A stretch of 64,000 nt of DNA from Caulobacteraceae bacterium (lineage in GTDB: Bacteria > Pseudomonadota > Alphaproteobacteria > Caulobacterales > Caulobacteraceae): the NCBI GenBank assembly GCA_947476325.1, contig CANJPZ010000003.1, forward strand, positions 1-64,000, written 5' to 3'. Below the pieces are notes generated by a model that was not told where the DNA came from, searched no databases, and saw only the letters and a program-made list of their open reading frames with translations. How positions within the stretch are numbered: position 1 is the first letter of the stretch; the number at the start of each line of letters is the position of its first letter. The position numbers and the translations under genes were made by a program. Shown one piece after another: positions 21,706 through 31,401 of the stretch.

Positions 21706-22635
21706 GTGCTTCGCACCCTTCGTTTGCTAAGCGCCTTCCTGCTCCTGACGCTTTGCGCGCCACTTGCGGCATCGGCGGCCCCGGCGGGCGGACCCCTGGG
21801 CGACTGGGCCGGCATCTTCGTCTCGGGAGACTACCGGGCTCACTCGGGCTCGCCCTCCGAGGTGTTCGATAACGGCCGCCGCGACATCGGCCAAGCTTTT
21901 GTAGACTCGGGCCTAAAACCTGAAAATACCGTCCACTTCTCGGTCATGGACGCCCTGCACGGCAGTTCGCCGGAAAAGCCCCGCCATCTGGATCCTGATA
22001 CGCTGAGCAACGAAATGACGCGTATAACGGCCCAGGCCAAGGCGGGTTGCCTGTTCTTCTACACCTCCCACGGCGCGCCGGGCGCGCTCAAGATGGGCGA
22101 TTATGTGATGGAGCCGGGCGGCTTGAAGGATCTTCTGGATGGAACCTGCGGCACACGTCCTACCGTGGTGGTGCTGTCAGCCTGCTATTCCGGCAGTTTC
22201 ATTCCGGCCCTGGCCGCACCCAACCGGATGATCATGACCGCCGCACGCGAGGACCGCAGCTCGTTCGGTTGCGGTGAAGAAGACACCTACACCTTCTTCG
22301 ATGGTTGCATCCTGCAGGTGCTGCCGGCGTCCACGACCTTTGAAAACCTGGCGACCAACGTCGCGGTCTGCGTCGAGCGGCGCGAGACCCAGATGTCCCT
22401 GGTCCCGGCCTCCAGTCCCCAGATGTCGATGGGCGCCCAGTTCGGGCCCCTGGTCGCTCGCCTGGCTCTGGCCAGGACTTATACGGTCAAGGCGGGCGAC
22501 ACCCTCAGGACCATTGCGACCGCCATGTATGGTTCAGACAGCAAGGCCGGCGTGATCCTGGCTGCAAATCGCACTGTCCTGCCCAATGCGGCGGCGCTTC
22601 GCCCCGGTCAGAAGCTGAAGATTCCGCCAGCCTAG
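21706..22635 (+). CDS. secreted C13-type caspase-like peptidase with C-terminal LysM domain
   Basis: The 309-residue protein starts with a signal peptide (RLLSAFLLLTLCAPLAASA). The peptidase core shows the legumain/caspase-like strands with catalytic His122 in YTSHGAPG and Cys160 in VVLSACYSGSF. After a linker, residues about 258-308 form a LysM domain (YTVKAGDTLRTIATAMYG...LRPGQKLKIP), which binds peptidoglycan. The protein should act in the periplasm near the wall. GTG 21706 is the start, 3 bp after the thioesterase stop. Family known as Peptidase C13; this domain pairing is unfamiliar to me. Substrate unknown. Confidence 0.82.
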   Translation: MLRTLRLLSAFLLLTLCAPLAASAAPAGGPLGDWAGIFVSGDYRAHSGSPSEVFDNGRRDIGQAFVDSGLKPENTVHFSVMDALHGSSPEKPRHLDPDTLSNEMTRITAQAKAGCLFFYTSHGAPGALKMGDYVMEPGGLKDLLDGTCGTRPTVVVLSACYSGSFIPALAAPNRMIMTAAREDRSSFGCGEEDTYTFFDGCILQVLPASTTFENLATNVAVCVERRETQMSLVPASSPQMSMGAQFGPLVARLALARTYTVKAGDTLRTIATAMYGSDSKAGVILAANRTVLPNAAALRPGQKLKIPPA

Positions 22636-22997
22636 CGGACGGGCATGGCCCGCACTGTGATTCGCTCGCGCTCGCCGGCTCGGCGCTCGACCAGCAACCG
22701 CGAGACTTGGGAATCATCGTGGAAGACGTGGCCCTTGATGGCGTCCAGGATCGCCTTGGCCAGATTATCCAGGTCGAGCCACGGTGGATCGCCCTGGTAT
22801 TCCATCAGGATTTCGACATGGAACTCGCCATAAGCCGCCCTGGCGCCACGCCAGTCCTTGCGGAAAAATTCGTAGATAAGCGGCTTGTAATAACGCCCCT
22901 GGGTGGTCAGGCCGTCGACAACAATCTCCACCCCAGCGCCCCTCGCGCGGGCGCGGACCTTGCCGCTATTTGTCCATTCTGAGGGCTCGCCGGTCAT
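22632..22997 (-). CDS. RusA-like endodeoxyribonuclease family protein
   Basis: From ATG 22997 the product is 121 residues with the RusA hallmarks DLDNLAKAILDAIKG and HDDSQV, whose acidic residues coordinate metal, and a basic C-terminal VERRAGERERI. RusA resolves Holliday junctions. Many copies are phage-derived, but nothing else here looks like prophage. The open frame extends further upstream (to 23192) over the start of the divergent oxidase gene, and that extension is basic low-complexity sequence, so the shorter form is preferred. The stop overlaps the C13 peptidase gene by 4 bp in convergent orientation. Confidence 0.78.
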   Translation of the reverse strand: MTGEPSEWTNSGKVRARARGAGVEIVVDGLTTQGRYYKPLIYEFFRKDWRGARAAYGEFHVEILMEYQGDPPWLDLDNLAKAILDAIKGHVFHDDSQVSRLLVERRAGERERITVRAMPVR

Positions 22998-23074
22998 CAC
23001 GCCGTTGATACTGGTGTTTTGTGTGGGTTTTGGGCTAGCATGGGCGAAACATAAACTCTCGGGGAAACAGACCC

Positions 23075-25195
23075 ATGGCCTATGACGCACCCGCCGCCGA
23101 TCGCCGCCAGTTCCTGACATGGACCGCAGGCGGAGCCTTCCTGCTCGCCGTTGCCGGCCCGTCCGTGGCCCAGCAGGGCCGGGGCGGCGCACCGGGTGGC
23201 GCAGCGCCGGCCAATAACTCGCCCTGGTTCACCGTTGAGTCCAACGGACGGGTGACCGTCTGGTCGAGCTCTGTGGAAATGGGGCAGGGCACGCACACCG
23301 GCCATGCGGCGATTATCGCTGACGAACTGGATGTTCCCTGGAGCATGGTCGACGTGAAGATGGTCGATCTTTCGAAGTACGGGAATAGCATCTCCACCGG
23401 CGGCAGCACCGGTTTGCGCACCGCCTATCCGTTGGCTCGCCAGGCCGGCGCCACGGCGCGTATGCAGTTCAGGCAGGCTGCGGCGGCGCGCTGGAACGTG
23501 CCGGTCGATCAGGTGCAAACTGCGGGCGGCAAGGTGGTGAACACAACCACCAAGGCCGAACTGACCTATGCAGAGCTGGCCTCTGCGGCAGGCGCTCTGC
23601 CACCGCCGGCCAACGTCACGCCGAAGGATCCCGCCCAGCGCAACATCATCGGCAAGGATCAGGAAACCAAGCGTCTGCGCGAGCGGGTCTCGGGCCGCGA
23701 AATTTACGGCATCGACACCCGCGTTGACGGCATGATGCGGGCGACGATCATCCAGGCGCCGCAGTATGGCGCCAAGCTGGCCTCGGTCGATGAAGCGCCG
23801 GCGATGGCCATCCGGGGCGTCAAGAAGGTCGTCAAGCTCGACAACGCCGTGGCCGTCATCGCGTCCGACACCTGGACCGCATTCAAGGCCCGCGACGCGC
23901 TCAAGCCGGTATGGACCGGTGGTCAGACGACGAGCACCGCAGGCCTGTCTGCCCAGCTGGCCCAGACCCATGCCGCTGCTCTGGCGGCCGCGCCTTCAGC
24001 CCAGGCCGCGCCCCTGCGCGCAGCCTTCAGTTCGGCCTCGAAGAAGGTTGAGGCCAGCTATGAACTGGCGCACCTGAACCACGTGACGATGGAACCGCAG
24101 AACGCCATCGCCCATGTAACCGCCAACAAGATCGAGATCTGGGCTCCGACCCAGATTCCCACGGCGACAAAACGCGCCGCCGTCGGCTGGGCTGGAAAGC
24201 CGGCCGGAACCGAGGTTGTGCTGCATACGACCATGCTGGGCGGCGGATTCGGGCGCAGGCTGTCCAACGACTTCATCGAGCAGGCTGTGCGGATCGCCGC
24301 CCAGACTGACACCCCGGTGCATCTGGTATGGACGCGCGAAGAAGACTTCGCGCACGACATGTTCCGCCGGGCCGTGCGCCAGACCTACCGCACGGGCCTG
24401 AACGCTGATGGCATGATTGAAGGCTATGAGGCGATTTCGGCGGCCAGCGATGCGCCGGTCACGGATGGCTGGCAGCATGCGCCCTATGGCGCGATCAAGG
24501 CTTCGGCCATCACCCAGGCCGGAACGCGCGAGGCGCTGGCGGTTGGTATTCCGCAAGGCTTCTGGCGCTCGGTTGATCCCGGCATTTCGACCTGGGGACG
24601 TGAAAGCTTCATCGACGAATGCGCTCATGCGGCCGGAAAGGACCCGGTCGATTATCGTCTGGCGCACCTGGGCACAGGTGACACGGCTGATCGCGTCAAG
24701 CGCCTGATCAATACCGTCGCCGAAAAGATCGACTGGAAGAAGCGTCGTCCCGCCGGAAAGGGCGTTGGCATTGCCGTGGGAACGGGTTTTGGCTCGTACT
24801 ACGCGCACGCGATCGAGGTTGAGGTCAAGAACAAGGCCATCAAGGTCACTCGCATGGTGGTGGCCGCCGACCTCGGCACTGTGGTGGCGCCCAACCAGGT
24901 CAAGGCCCAGTTTCAGGGTGGCGGTCTGATGGCCCTCGGCGCGGCGCTTGCCGAAGCCCAAACCTTCACCAATGGCAAGTCAGACAACAACCAGTTCGGA
25001 CAGTACAACGTGCTCCGCCACCATCAGGCGCCGATCGTCGAAGTCTATCTGTTCGATTCGCCGAACGCGTCGGTCGGAGGATCGGGCGAGCCGCCGATGC
25101 CGACAGTGGCGCCGGCCCTGGCCAATGCGGTTTTTGCCGCCACCGGCCAGCGGGTGCGGTCACTGCCGTTCGCCAAGCAAGGCTATGCGGTCTAG
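23075..25195 (+). CDS. molybdopterin-binding oxidoreductase subunit (IorB/xanthine dehydrogenase family)
   Basis: The 706-residue protein has a Tat-type leader (DRRQFLTWTAGGAFLLAVAGP), as in periplasmic IorB-like enzymes, duplicated molybdopterin-binding domains (MGQGTHTGHAAIIADELD; TTMLGGGFGRRLSNDF) and the C-terminal GGSGEPPMPTVAPALANAVFAATG segment holding the catalytic Glu. Members oxidise aldehydes or N-heterocycles such as isoquinoline with a separate 2Fe-2S subunit and usually a cytochrome. Neither partner is next to this gene. A good terminator follows it. Substrate unknown. Confidence 0.9.
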   Translation: MAYDAPAADRRQFLTWTAGGAFLLAVAGPSVAQQGRGGAPGGAAPANNSPWFTVESNGRVTVWSSSVEMGQGTHTGHAAIIADELDVPWSMVDVKMVDLSKYGNSISTGGSTGLRTAYPLARQAGATARMQFRQAAAARWNVPVDQVQTAGGKVVNTTTKAELTYAELASAAGALPPPANVTPKDPAQRNIIGKDQETKRLRERVSGREIYGIDTRVDGMMRATIIQAPQYGAKLASVDEAPAMAIRGVKKVVKLDNAVAVIASDTWTAFKARDALKPVWTGGQTTSTAGLSAQLAQTHAAALAAAPSAQAAPLRAAFSSASKKVEASYELAHLNHVTMEPQNAIAHVTANKIEIWAPTQIPTATKRAAVGWAGKPAGTEVVLHTTMLGGGFGRRLSNDFIEQAVRIAAQTDTPVHLVWTREEDFAHDMFRRAVRQTYRTGLNADGMIEGYEAISAASDAPVTDGWQHAPYGAIKASAITQAGTREALAVGIPQGFWRSVDPGISTWGRESFIDECAHAAGKDPVDYRLAHLGTGDTADRVKRLINTVAEKIDWKKRRPAGKGVGIAVGTGFGSYYAHAIEVEVKNKAIKVTRMVVAADLGTVVAPNQVKAQFQGGGLMALGAALAEAQTFTNGKSDNNQFGQYNVLRHHQAPIVEVYLFDSPNASVGGSGEPPMPTVAPALANAVFAATGQRVRSLPFAKQGYAV

Positions 25196-25225
25196 GCTTT
25201 ACGCCTTCGGGATCGCTAGAACTTT

Positions 25226-25262
25226 CGGCCGCGCCCGGGCAAGGGGCGCGGCCGATTGCTTT
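25226..25262 (+). terminator. rho-independent terminator after the molybdopterin oxidase
   Basis: An 11-bp perfect GC stem (25226-25236 with 25244-25254) with a 7-nt loop is followed by ATTGCTTTT. Confidence 0.75.
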
Positions 25263-25333
25263 TGGGCCAGAGCAGCGTTGCTCCGGTCGCCGCCCGGCGC
25301 TAGACCGGCGCGGCCATATTGCGGGACACTTTC

Positions 25334-26725
25334 ATGACCAAGACGCGCACCGAAACCGATACTTTTGGCCCGATCGAGGTCGATAGCAGCCGCTACTGGG
25401 GCGCCCAGTCCCAGCGCAGCCTTGGCAACTTCAAGATCGGTTGGGAAAAGCAGCCCCAGCCGGTGATCCGCGCCCTGGGTATCGTCAAACGCGCCGCAGC
25501 CGAGACCAACGCCGCCCTCGGCCGCCTCGATCCGGCCATCGCGGCGGTTATCGTGCGTGCCGCCAATGAGGTGATTGAAGGCAAGCTCGACGATCACTTC
25601 CCGCTGGTGGTCTGGCAGACCGGCTCGGGCACCCAGTCGAACATGAACGCCAACGAGGTGATCTCGAACCGTGCCATCGAGATGATGGGCGGCGAGATGG
25701 GCTCGAAAAAGCCTGTCCATCCCAACGATCACGTCAACATGAGCCAGTCGTCGAACGACACCTACCCGACGGCCATGCACGTGGCCGCCGCTGAAGAGGT
25801 GATTCACCGTCTGGTTCCCGCTCTTCAAAAGCTGCGCAACGCCTTGAACGACAAGGCTCACGCCTGGAAGGACATCATCAAGATCGGCCGCACCCACACC
25901 CAGGATGCAACGCCGCTCACCCTGGGACAGGAATTTTCCGGCTACGCCCAGCAGATCGAGAACGGCATCTACCGCATCGAACAGACCCTGCCGCTGCTGA
26001 TGCAGCTGGCCCAGGGCGGCACGGCGGTTGGCACCGGGCTGAACGCCCCCATCGGGTTTGCCGAAGGCGTGGCGGACAAGATCGCCGCGATCACGGGCCT
26101 GAAATTCACCTCGGCCCCCAACAAATTCGAGGCTCTTGCGGCGCACGACGCCATGGTCTTCTCCCACGGCGCCATCAACACCGTCGCCGCCAGCCTGTTC
26201 AAGATAGGCAACGACATCCGGTTCCTGGGCAGCGGCCCGCGTTCGGGCCTCGGCGAACTGGCCCTGCCGGAAAACGAACCCGGCTCATCGATCATGCCGG
26301 GCAAGGTCAATCCGACCCAGTGCGAGGCCCTGACCATGGTCTGCGCCCAGATCTTCGGCAATCAGGCGACCATGACCTTTGCCGGCGCATCGGGCCATTT
26401 CGAGCTCAACGTCTTCAATCCGGTCATGGCCTACAACTTCCTGCAGTCGGTCCGTCTGATGGCCGACGCGGCGGTGAGCTTCACCGACAACTGTGTCGTT
26501 GGCATCCTGCCCCGCGAAGACAATATAAAGGCCGGCCTCAACCGGTCCCTGATGCTGGTCACCGCCCTGGCGCCGACCATCGGCTACGACGCCGCCGCCA
26601 AGATCGCCAAGACGGCCCACAAGAACGGCACCACCCTGCGCGAAGAAGCGGTCGGCGGCGGCTATGTGACAGACGCCCAGTTCGACGAGATCGTCCGCCC
26701 GGAGAAGATGATTTCCCCGGGCTGA
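25334..26725 (+). CDS. fumC: class II fumarate hydratase
   Basis: FumC interconverts fumarate and L-malate in the TCA cycle. The 463-residue protein shows the family signatures [60 protein letters not shown] and the [16 protein letters not shown] catalytic loop. ATG 25334 gives [16 protein letters not shown], the usual N-terminus; the frame reaches a TTG 15 bp earlier. The gene appears monocistronic and converges with the small DUF2171 gene. Confidence 0.97.
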   Translation: MTKTRTETDTFGPIEVDSSRYWGAQSQRSLGNFKIGWEKQPQPVIRALGIVKRAAAETNAALGRLDPAIAAVIVRAANEVIEGKLDDHFPLVVWQTGSGTQSNMNANEVISNRAIEMMGGEMGSKKPVHPNDHVNMSQSSNDTYPTAMHVAAAEEVIHRLVPALQKLRNALNDKAHAWKDIIKIGRTHTQDATPLTLGQEFSGYAQQIENGIYRIEQTLPLLMQLAQGGTAVGTGLNAPIGFAEGVADKIAAITGLKFTSAPNKFEALAAHDAMVFSHGAINTVAASLFKIGNDIRFLGSGPRSGLGELALPENEPGSSIMPGKVNPTQCEALTMVCAQIFGNQATMTFAGASGHFELNVFNPVMAYNFLQSVRLMADAAVSFTDNCVVGILPREDNIKAGLNRSLMLVTALAPTIGYDAAAKIAKTAHKNGTTLREEAVGGGYVTDAQFDEIVRPEKMISPG

Positions 26726-26738
26726 TCAGACCCGGCAA

Positions 26739-27020
26739 TCAGATAATCGTCGCCGGGCCTTCCGGATGGTCGCGGGTCAGGGGCGTTTCCTTTTCCCGCC
26801 AGGCCGATTTGGCCGCGTCGCGGGGCAGGTTGAGACAGACCTAGTCATTCTCGACGTGATCGACCCAGCTGACCGGGATCAGGTGGTGCTGAAGACCAGC
26901 GCCCATGTCGAACTTGGCCAGCTCGATGTCGGTCCCCAGAACATGATCGACCTTGCCGACGTGTTTGCCGTCAGACCCGACGACCACCATGTGTTCCTTG
27001 ATTTCCGCGACGTTGATCAT
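26739..27020 (-). pseudogene. DUF2171 gene interrupted by an in-frame amber codon
   Basis: Read leftward from ATG 27020 (good GGAGAG site just upstream) the translation is MINVAEIKEHMVVVGSDGKH, then VGKVDHVLGTDIELAKFD and HHLIPVSWVDHVEND, a clear DUF2171 protein. A TAG at 26843-26841 then stops it after 59 residues. The same frame continues with VCLNLPRDAAKSAWREKETP, the expected DUF2171 C-terminus, to a TGA at 26741-26739 (93 residues with the amber read as sense). Either a nonsense mutation, a sequencing error, or a shortened but functional protein. DUF2171 proteins are small PRC-barrel-like proteins of unknown role. Confidence 0.8.
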
Positions 27021-27104
27021 TGGACTCTCCTTTTGGATGGTTCACCAGCAAGAACCCGCGAAACCGGGTGGAAGTTTCAGCTTGAGTTCAAAAAAGGGCC
27101 CGCC

Positions 27105-27698
27105 ATGCTCAAGGTTTATCACGCCCCACAAACCCGCTCCTCGCGCCTGATCTGGCTGCTGGAGGAACTTGGGGCCGACTATGAAATCCGCTATGTGACC
27201 ATCCAGCGGATGGACGGCTCGGGCGCGCCGGACCCGGCCAATCCGCATCCGCTGAAGCAGGTCCCGGCCATCGAGCACGACGGGGTCGTGATCACCGAGT
27301 CCGCGATCATCTTCGGCTATCTGTGCGACCTCTATCCCGGCACCGCCATGGCTCCGGCGGTGGGCGCAGCGGGCAGGGCCCAGTTCGCCGCATGGATAGG
27401 GCTCTATGCCGGGGTTCTGGAGCCCGTCATCACCGCCCGGTTCCGCAGCGCCGAAGGCCTGACCGCCACCCAGGCCGCCGCCTATGACCAGCTTACCGCC
27501 ACCCTGACCGGCGCTCTGGCGCACGGCGACTACCTGATGGGCGATGCATTTTCGGCCGCGGACATTCTTTTCGGAAGTTTGTTGATGTTTTTCCGCACCG
27601 CCCTGCCGGAAAGTTCGGTGCTCGATGGCTGGGTGGCGCGTCTTTCGGCCCGTCCGGCCCTGGCCCGGGCGCGCGCCAAGGATGCTCCCGGGGCATAA
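27105..27698 (+). CDS. glutathione S-transferase family protein
   Basis: The 197-residue protein has an N-terminal thioredoxin-like domain (MLKVYHAPQTRSSRLIWLLEELG, with RSSR near the glutathione site; KQVPAIEHDGVVITESAII with the cis-Pro and ES motif) and the all-helical C-terminal domain (YLMGDAFSAADILFG). Cytosolic GSTs conjugate glutathione to electrophiles or reduce peroxides; the substrate here is unknown. ATG 27105 is chosen because it begins the domain; the open frame runs further upstream but has no family sequence there. Confidence 0.9.
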   Translation: MLKVYHAPQTRSSRLIWLLEELGADYEIRYVTIQRMDGSGAPDPANPHPLKQVPAIEHDGVVITESAIIFGYLCDLYPGTAMAPAVGAAGRAQFAAWIGLYAGVLEPVITARFRSAEGLTATQAAAYDQLTATLTGALAHGDYLMGDAFSAADILFGSLLMFFRTALPESSVLDGWVARLSARPALARARAKDAPGA

Positions 27699-27766
27699 GA
27701 GTTGGTCCGGTCCATCCTTTCGGATAGGCTGAACGGCGCATCGACTGATCGAATACGGGACCCCGA

Positions 27767-27943
27767 ATGGCCAAGATCATCAATCTAAACAAGGCCCGTA
27801 AGGACAAGGCCAAGGCTGACGCCAAACAGAAGGCCGCCGGTAAACGCGGTCTGTTCGGCCAGACCAAACACGCCAGGACCCGGTTGCAACTCGAGCTCGA
27901 AAAGGCCCGCCAGGATCTTGATGGCCACAAGCGGGAAGACTGA
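27767..27943 (+). CDS. DUF4169 family small basic protein
   Basis: This short gene encodes 58 residues beginning MAKIINLNKARKDKAKADAK and ending HLDG-like (DLDGHKRED), the DUF4169 pattern: an INLxxARK head, a run of Lys/Ala, a FGQTK motif and a helical tail. The product is strongly basic and helical and has no known function. It stands between the GST gene and the fliF promoter, same strand. Confidence 0.82.
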   Translation: MAKIINLNKARKDKAKADAKQKAAGKRGLFGQTKHARTRLQLELEKARQDLDGHKRED

Positions 27944-27954
27944 ACATCGCACCC

Positions 27955-28005
27955 CGCCTTAAAGCGCCGTTTACCAACCACCCGGTAAATCCTGCCTAGC
28001 GGAGG
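27955..28005 (+). promoter_or_regulatory. fliF promoter with CtrA box and ftr-like FlbD site
   Basis: TTAA at 27959-27962 and TTTA at 27970-27973 are seven bases apart, a CtrA box of the class II flagellar promoter kind. Just downstream CCCGGTAAATCCTGCC (27981-27996) resembles the ftr element that FlbD binds to shut off fliF in Caulobacter. CCTAGC at 27995-28000 may be the -10. The arrangement predicts CtrA activation and FlbD repression; FlbD is encoded in this operon. Confidence 0.65.
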
Positions 28006-28040
28006 CGCCTATTGTCCCTCCAGGGTGAGGGAATTGCCGG

Positions 28041-29729
28041 GTGAACAGCTTCGCCAACTTTTTCCGGTCGTTCGGCGCAGGCCGGATGATGATCATGGTC
28101 GGCGTCGCCATAGGCGTGGCCGCGACCCTGGCGTTCACGATTTTCAACGTCGGCTCCAAGGATATGGGGCTGCTGTTCTCGGGTCTTGATCTCAAGGAAT
28201 CCAGCGCGGTGACCGCCGCCCTCGACCAGGCCGGCATCAAGTACAAGCAGATTGGCGACGGCTCGGCCATCCAGGTCGAACGCGACAAGGTGGTCTCGAC
28301 CCGCATGATGCTGTCGGGCAAGGGCCTGATCACCACCGGCTCGGTGGGCTACGAGATCTTCGACAACATCAGCGCCCTGGGTCAGACCGAGTTCCAGCAG
28401 AACATCAACAACAAGCGCGCCCTGCAGGGTGAACTGGAGCGCACCATCAAGGGCCTGAACGGGGTGACCGTCGCCCGCGTCCAGCTCAACCTGCCGGACC
28501 ATCGCCGCTTCGAGCAGACTCCCGAAGAAACCACCGCCAGTGTGGTCGTCGGCTACACGCGCCAGCCCGACGCCGAGCAGGTGGCCGCGGTGCAGAACCT
28601 GGTGGCCCTGGCCACCACCGGGCTCAAGCCCGACCACGTCGTGGTCGTCGACCAGCGCACCGGCAAGACCATGGCCGGCGGCGACAGCAACACCAGTGGA
28701 ACCCAGATGGCCGCCCAGCGCCGACTTGAGGTCGAGCAGGCCCTGGAACAGCGCGCCCGCCAGATGGTCGAGACCATCGTCGGTGTCGGCAAAGCGCACG
28801 TCTCAGTCACCGCTGACCTCGATCAGACGCGCATTACCACCCACAACGAGACCTTCGACCCCGACGGCCAGGTCGTGCGCTCCAGCCAGACCTCCGAGAA
28901 CAACTCGTCTAACGGCACGGGCGGCGTCGGTGGCCCGACCACCGTGGCGGGCAACGTTCCGGGCGGCGCGACAGACGCCACGTCCGGCACCCAGAGCTCG
29001 TCCACCGGCGGCACCAGCGAGACCACCAACTTCGAAATCTCCAAGACCGAAAAGACCGAGGTCATCGAGCCGGGCAAGATCAACCGCCTGACCGTCGCCG
29101 TGGTCGTCGACGGGATCCAGCCCCCCCCGGGCCGCGACGGCAAACCCGGCGCCTGGGCCCCGCGTTCGGCCGAAGACCTGGCCAAGATCGACGCCCTGGT
29201 GAAAACCGCCGTCGGCTACAATGCCGAGCGTGACGGGCCTAACGCCATCACCGTTTCCAACATGCGCTTCGAGCACGATGCGGTGGACAACAGCCCCGCG
29301 CCCAAGGCCAGCCTGCTGTCGGGCTTTGACAAGAACGACATGATGCGTGGCGGCGAGCTGCTGGTGCTGCTGATCGTCGCCGGTCTGACCATCTTCTTCG
29401 TCGCCCGTCCCCTGCTCAAGGGCGCGGGTGCGGGCGGTGGCGGCATGATGCCCATGCCGATGATGGCCGGCGCGGGCGGCGGCGGCTCGTCTTCAGTGCT
29501 GTCCGGCCCAAGCGGCCCGTTGAGCGCCCAGCTGGCCTACGATCCGGCCGGGGGCGGAAACGCCACCGCCCAGGCCATCGCCAACGCCCAGGCCGCCGAC
29601 CGCGGCATCGACATCGCCCGCATCGAAGGCCAGGTGAAAGCCTCGGCCGTCAAACAGGTCTCCGACTTCGTCGACCGTCACCCCGACGAAAGCGTCTCCA
29701 TCCTGCGTAGCTGGCTTCACGACGCATGA
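28041..29729 (+). CDS. fliF: flagellar MS-ring protein FliF
   Basis: FliF forms the inner-membrane MS ring on which the flagellar motor and export apparatus assemble. The 562-residue protein has an N-terminal membrane span ([19 protein letters not shown]), the YscJ/FliF ring-building domains ([30 protein letters not shown]), a Ser/Thr/Gly-rich periplasmic stretch near 290-330, a second span ([19 protein letters not shown], about 437-455) and the cytosolic FliG-binding tail ending [10 protein letters not shown]. The start is GTG 28041. It overlaps fliG by 4 bp and heads the operon. Confidence 0.97.
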   Translation: MNSFANFFRSFGAGRMMIMVGVAIGVAATLAFTIFNVGSKDMGLLFSGLDLKESSAVTAALDQAGIKYKQIGDGSAIQVERDKVVSTRMMLSGKGLITTGSVGYEIFDNISALGQTEFQQNINNKRALQGELERTIKGLNGVTVARVQLNLPDHRRFEQTPEETTASVVVGYTRQPDAEQVAAVQNLVALATTGLKPDHVVVVDQRTGKTMAGGDSNTSGTQMAAQRRLEVEQALEQRARQMVETIVGVGKAHVSVTADLDQTRITTHNETFDPDGQVVRSSQTSENNSSNGTGGVGGPTTVAGNVPGGATDATSGTQSSSTGGTSETTNFEISKTEKTEVIEPGKINRLTVAVVVDGIQPPPGRDGKPGAWAPRSAEDLAKIDALVKTAVGYNAERDGPNAITVSNMRFEHDAVDNSPAPKASLLSGFDKNDMMRGGELLVLLIVAGLTIFFVARPLLKGAGAGGGGMMPMPMMAGAGGGGSSSVLSGPSGPLSAQLAYDPAGGGNATAQAIANAQAADRGIDIARIEGQVKASAVKQVSDFVDRHPDESVSILRSWLHDA

Positions 29730-30754
29730 GTATCCGCAAGACCAAGGCAGTTGTCGATTCTTCCCGGTTGAGCGGCCCTGAAAAGGCCGCCGTAGTGTTG
29801 TTGGCCCTGGGCGAGGACCACACCAACACCTGGCAGGCCCTGGACGAGGAAGAGATCAAGGATATCTCGGCCGCCATGGCCGGGCTGGGCACGGTCTCGG
29901 CCAGCGTGGTCGAGGAACTGCTGGTCGAGTTCGTCTCGGGCCTGTCCGGCTCGGGCGCGATCATGGGCTCGTACGAACAGACCCAGCGCCTGCTCCAGGG
30001 CTTCATGCCCCCGGAAAAAGTCGACAACCTCATGGAGGAAATCCGCGGTCCGGCGGGTCGCACCATGTGGGACAAGCTGGGCAATGTGAACGAGGCGGTG
30101 CTCGCCAACTATCTGAAGAACGAATACCCCCAGACCGTCGCCGTCGTCCTGTCCAAGATCAAGTCCGAGCACGCCGCCCGCGTGCTGGCCGCCCTGCCGG
30201 AAGACTTCGCCCTGGAATGCGTCAACCGCATGCTGCGCATGGAGCCGGTGCAGCGCGAGATCCTCGACAAGATCGAACAGACCCTGCGCACCGAATTCAT
30301 GTCGAATCTGGCCCGCACCTCCAAGCGCGACAGCCACGAGATGATGGCCGAGATCTTCAATAACTTTGACCGCCAGACCGAGGGCCGCTTCATCGCCGCC
30401 CTGGAAGAACGCAACCGCGAAAGCGCCGAGCGCATCCGCGCCCTGATGTTTGTCTTCGAAGACCTCAACAAGCTCGATCCCGGCGGCGTCCAGACCCTGC
30501 TGCGGGCGGTGGAAAAGAATCAGCTGGGCCTCGCCCTCAAGGGCGCCTCCGACGGCCTGCGCGAGATGTTCTTCTCCAACATGTCCGAACGGGCCGCCAA
30601 GATCCTGCGCGAAGACATGGAAAGTATGGGGCCCGTGCGCCTGAAAGACGTCGACACCGCCCAGATGTCCATGGTCCAGGCCGCCAAGGACCTGGCCGCC
30701 AAGGGAGAGATCATGCTGGCCGGACCTGGCGGCGAAGACGAGTTGATCTACTGA
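29726..30754 (+). CDS. fliG: flagellar motor switch protein FliG
   Basis: FliG sits on the cytosolic face of FliF and transmits torque from the stator. The 342-residue protein carries the N-terminal FliF-binding domain ([17 protein letters not shown]), the middle EHPQ-equivalent region ([28 protein letters not shown]) and the C-terminal domain with the charged torque helix ([19 protein letters not shown]). ATGA overlap with fliF and a 1-bp overlap with the next gene show tight coupling. Confidence 0.97.
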   Translation: MSIRKTKAVVDSSRLSGPEKAAVVLLALGEDHTNTWQALDEEEIKDISAAMAGLGTVSASVVEELLVEFVSGLSGSGAIMGSYEQTQRLLQGFMPPEKVDNLMEEIRGPAGRTMWDKLGNVNEAVLANYLKNEYPQTVAVVLSKIKSEHAARVLAALPEDFALECVNRMLRMEPVQREILDKIEQTLRTEFMSNLARTSKRDSHEMMAEIFNNFDRQTEGRFIAALEERNRESAERIRALMFVFEDLNKLDPGGVQTLLRAVEKNQLGLALKGASDGLREMFFSNMSERAAKILREDMESMGPVRLKDVDTAQMSMVQAAKDLAAKGEIMLAGPGGEDELIY

Positions 30755-31401
30755 TGATCGCAACCGTCCATCGCAGGTTCAGCTTTGATACCGTCTTTGA
30801 CGGCGACGGCGTTGTCACCTCGGCACCCGTTGCGGCAAAGCGCGTCTATATGCCGGCCGAGGTCGAGGAAATCCGCGCTCGCGCCTTCGCAGAGGGCGAA
30901 CGGGCCGCTGAGGCCCGCGGCGCATCGGCCCTGGCCGAGATCTCGCGCCATTGCGCCGGAGCTCTGGGTGCGCTGGCCCAGGTGGCGCATGACCATCGCC
31001 TCGCTTCCGCGGGTCTGGCCATGGCCGTGGGCCGCAAGATCGCCGACGCCGCGCTCGACCGGTTCCCTGAGGCGCCGGTCGCTGCGGCCATGACCGAACT
31101 GGCCCGCGAAATTGAATCCCGCCCTGTGCTCAAGGTCCAGGTGGCCGAGGGTCAGGTCGAGGCCGCCCAGGCTTCCCTGCAGCAGGCTGCCGAAAGCTGG
31201 GGCTATCCCGGCTCGGTGGTGGTCACTGCCGACCTGAACCTGCCCCGCGCCGCCTTTTCCTTTGACTGGGGTGAAGGCCGCGCCGCCTTCGATCCCCAGG
31301 CCGCCGCCGAACGCGTGGCCGCCGCCCTCGAAACAGCCCTGGCCGCCGAAGGCCTGCACGCCGAACCTCTGACGCCTGAAAGCGAGACAGACCATGGATG
31401 A
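30754..31401 (+). CDS. flbE: FlbE/FliH-like flagellar export regulator
   Basis: Position between fliG and fliN is that of Caulobacter flbE, a FliH homologue that regulates the FliI ATPase in the flagellar type III export system. The 215-residue protein is Ala/Glu rich with a helical, coiled-coil-prone N-terminal half (VEEIRARAFAEGERAAEARG) and an ordered C-terminal half (VTADLNLPRAAFSFDWGEG), as in FliH. Sequence conservation in this family is low, so position carries much of the call. It overlaps fliN by 8 bp. Confidence 0.88.
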   Translation: MIATVHRRFSFDTVFDGDGVVTSAPVAAKRVYMPAEVEEIRARAFAEGERAAEARGASALAEISRHCAGALGALAQVAHDHRLASAGLAMAVGRKIADAALDRFPEAPVAAAMTELAREIESRPVLKVQVAEGQVEAAQASLQQAAESWGYPGSVVVTADLNLPRAAFSFDWGEGRAAFDPQAAAERVAAALETALAAEGLHAEPLTPESETDHG

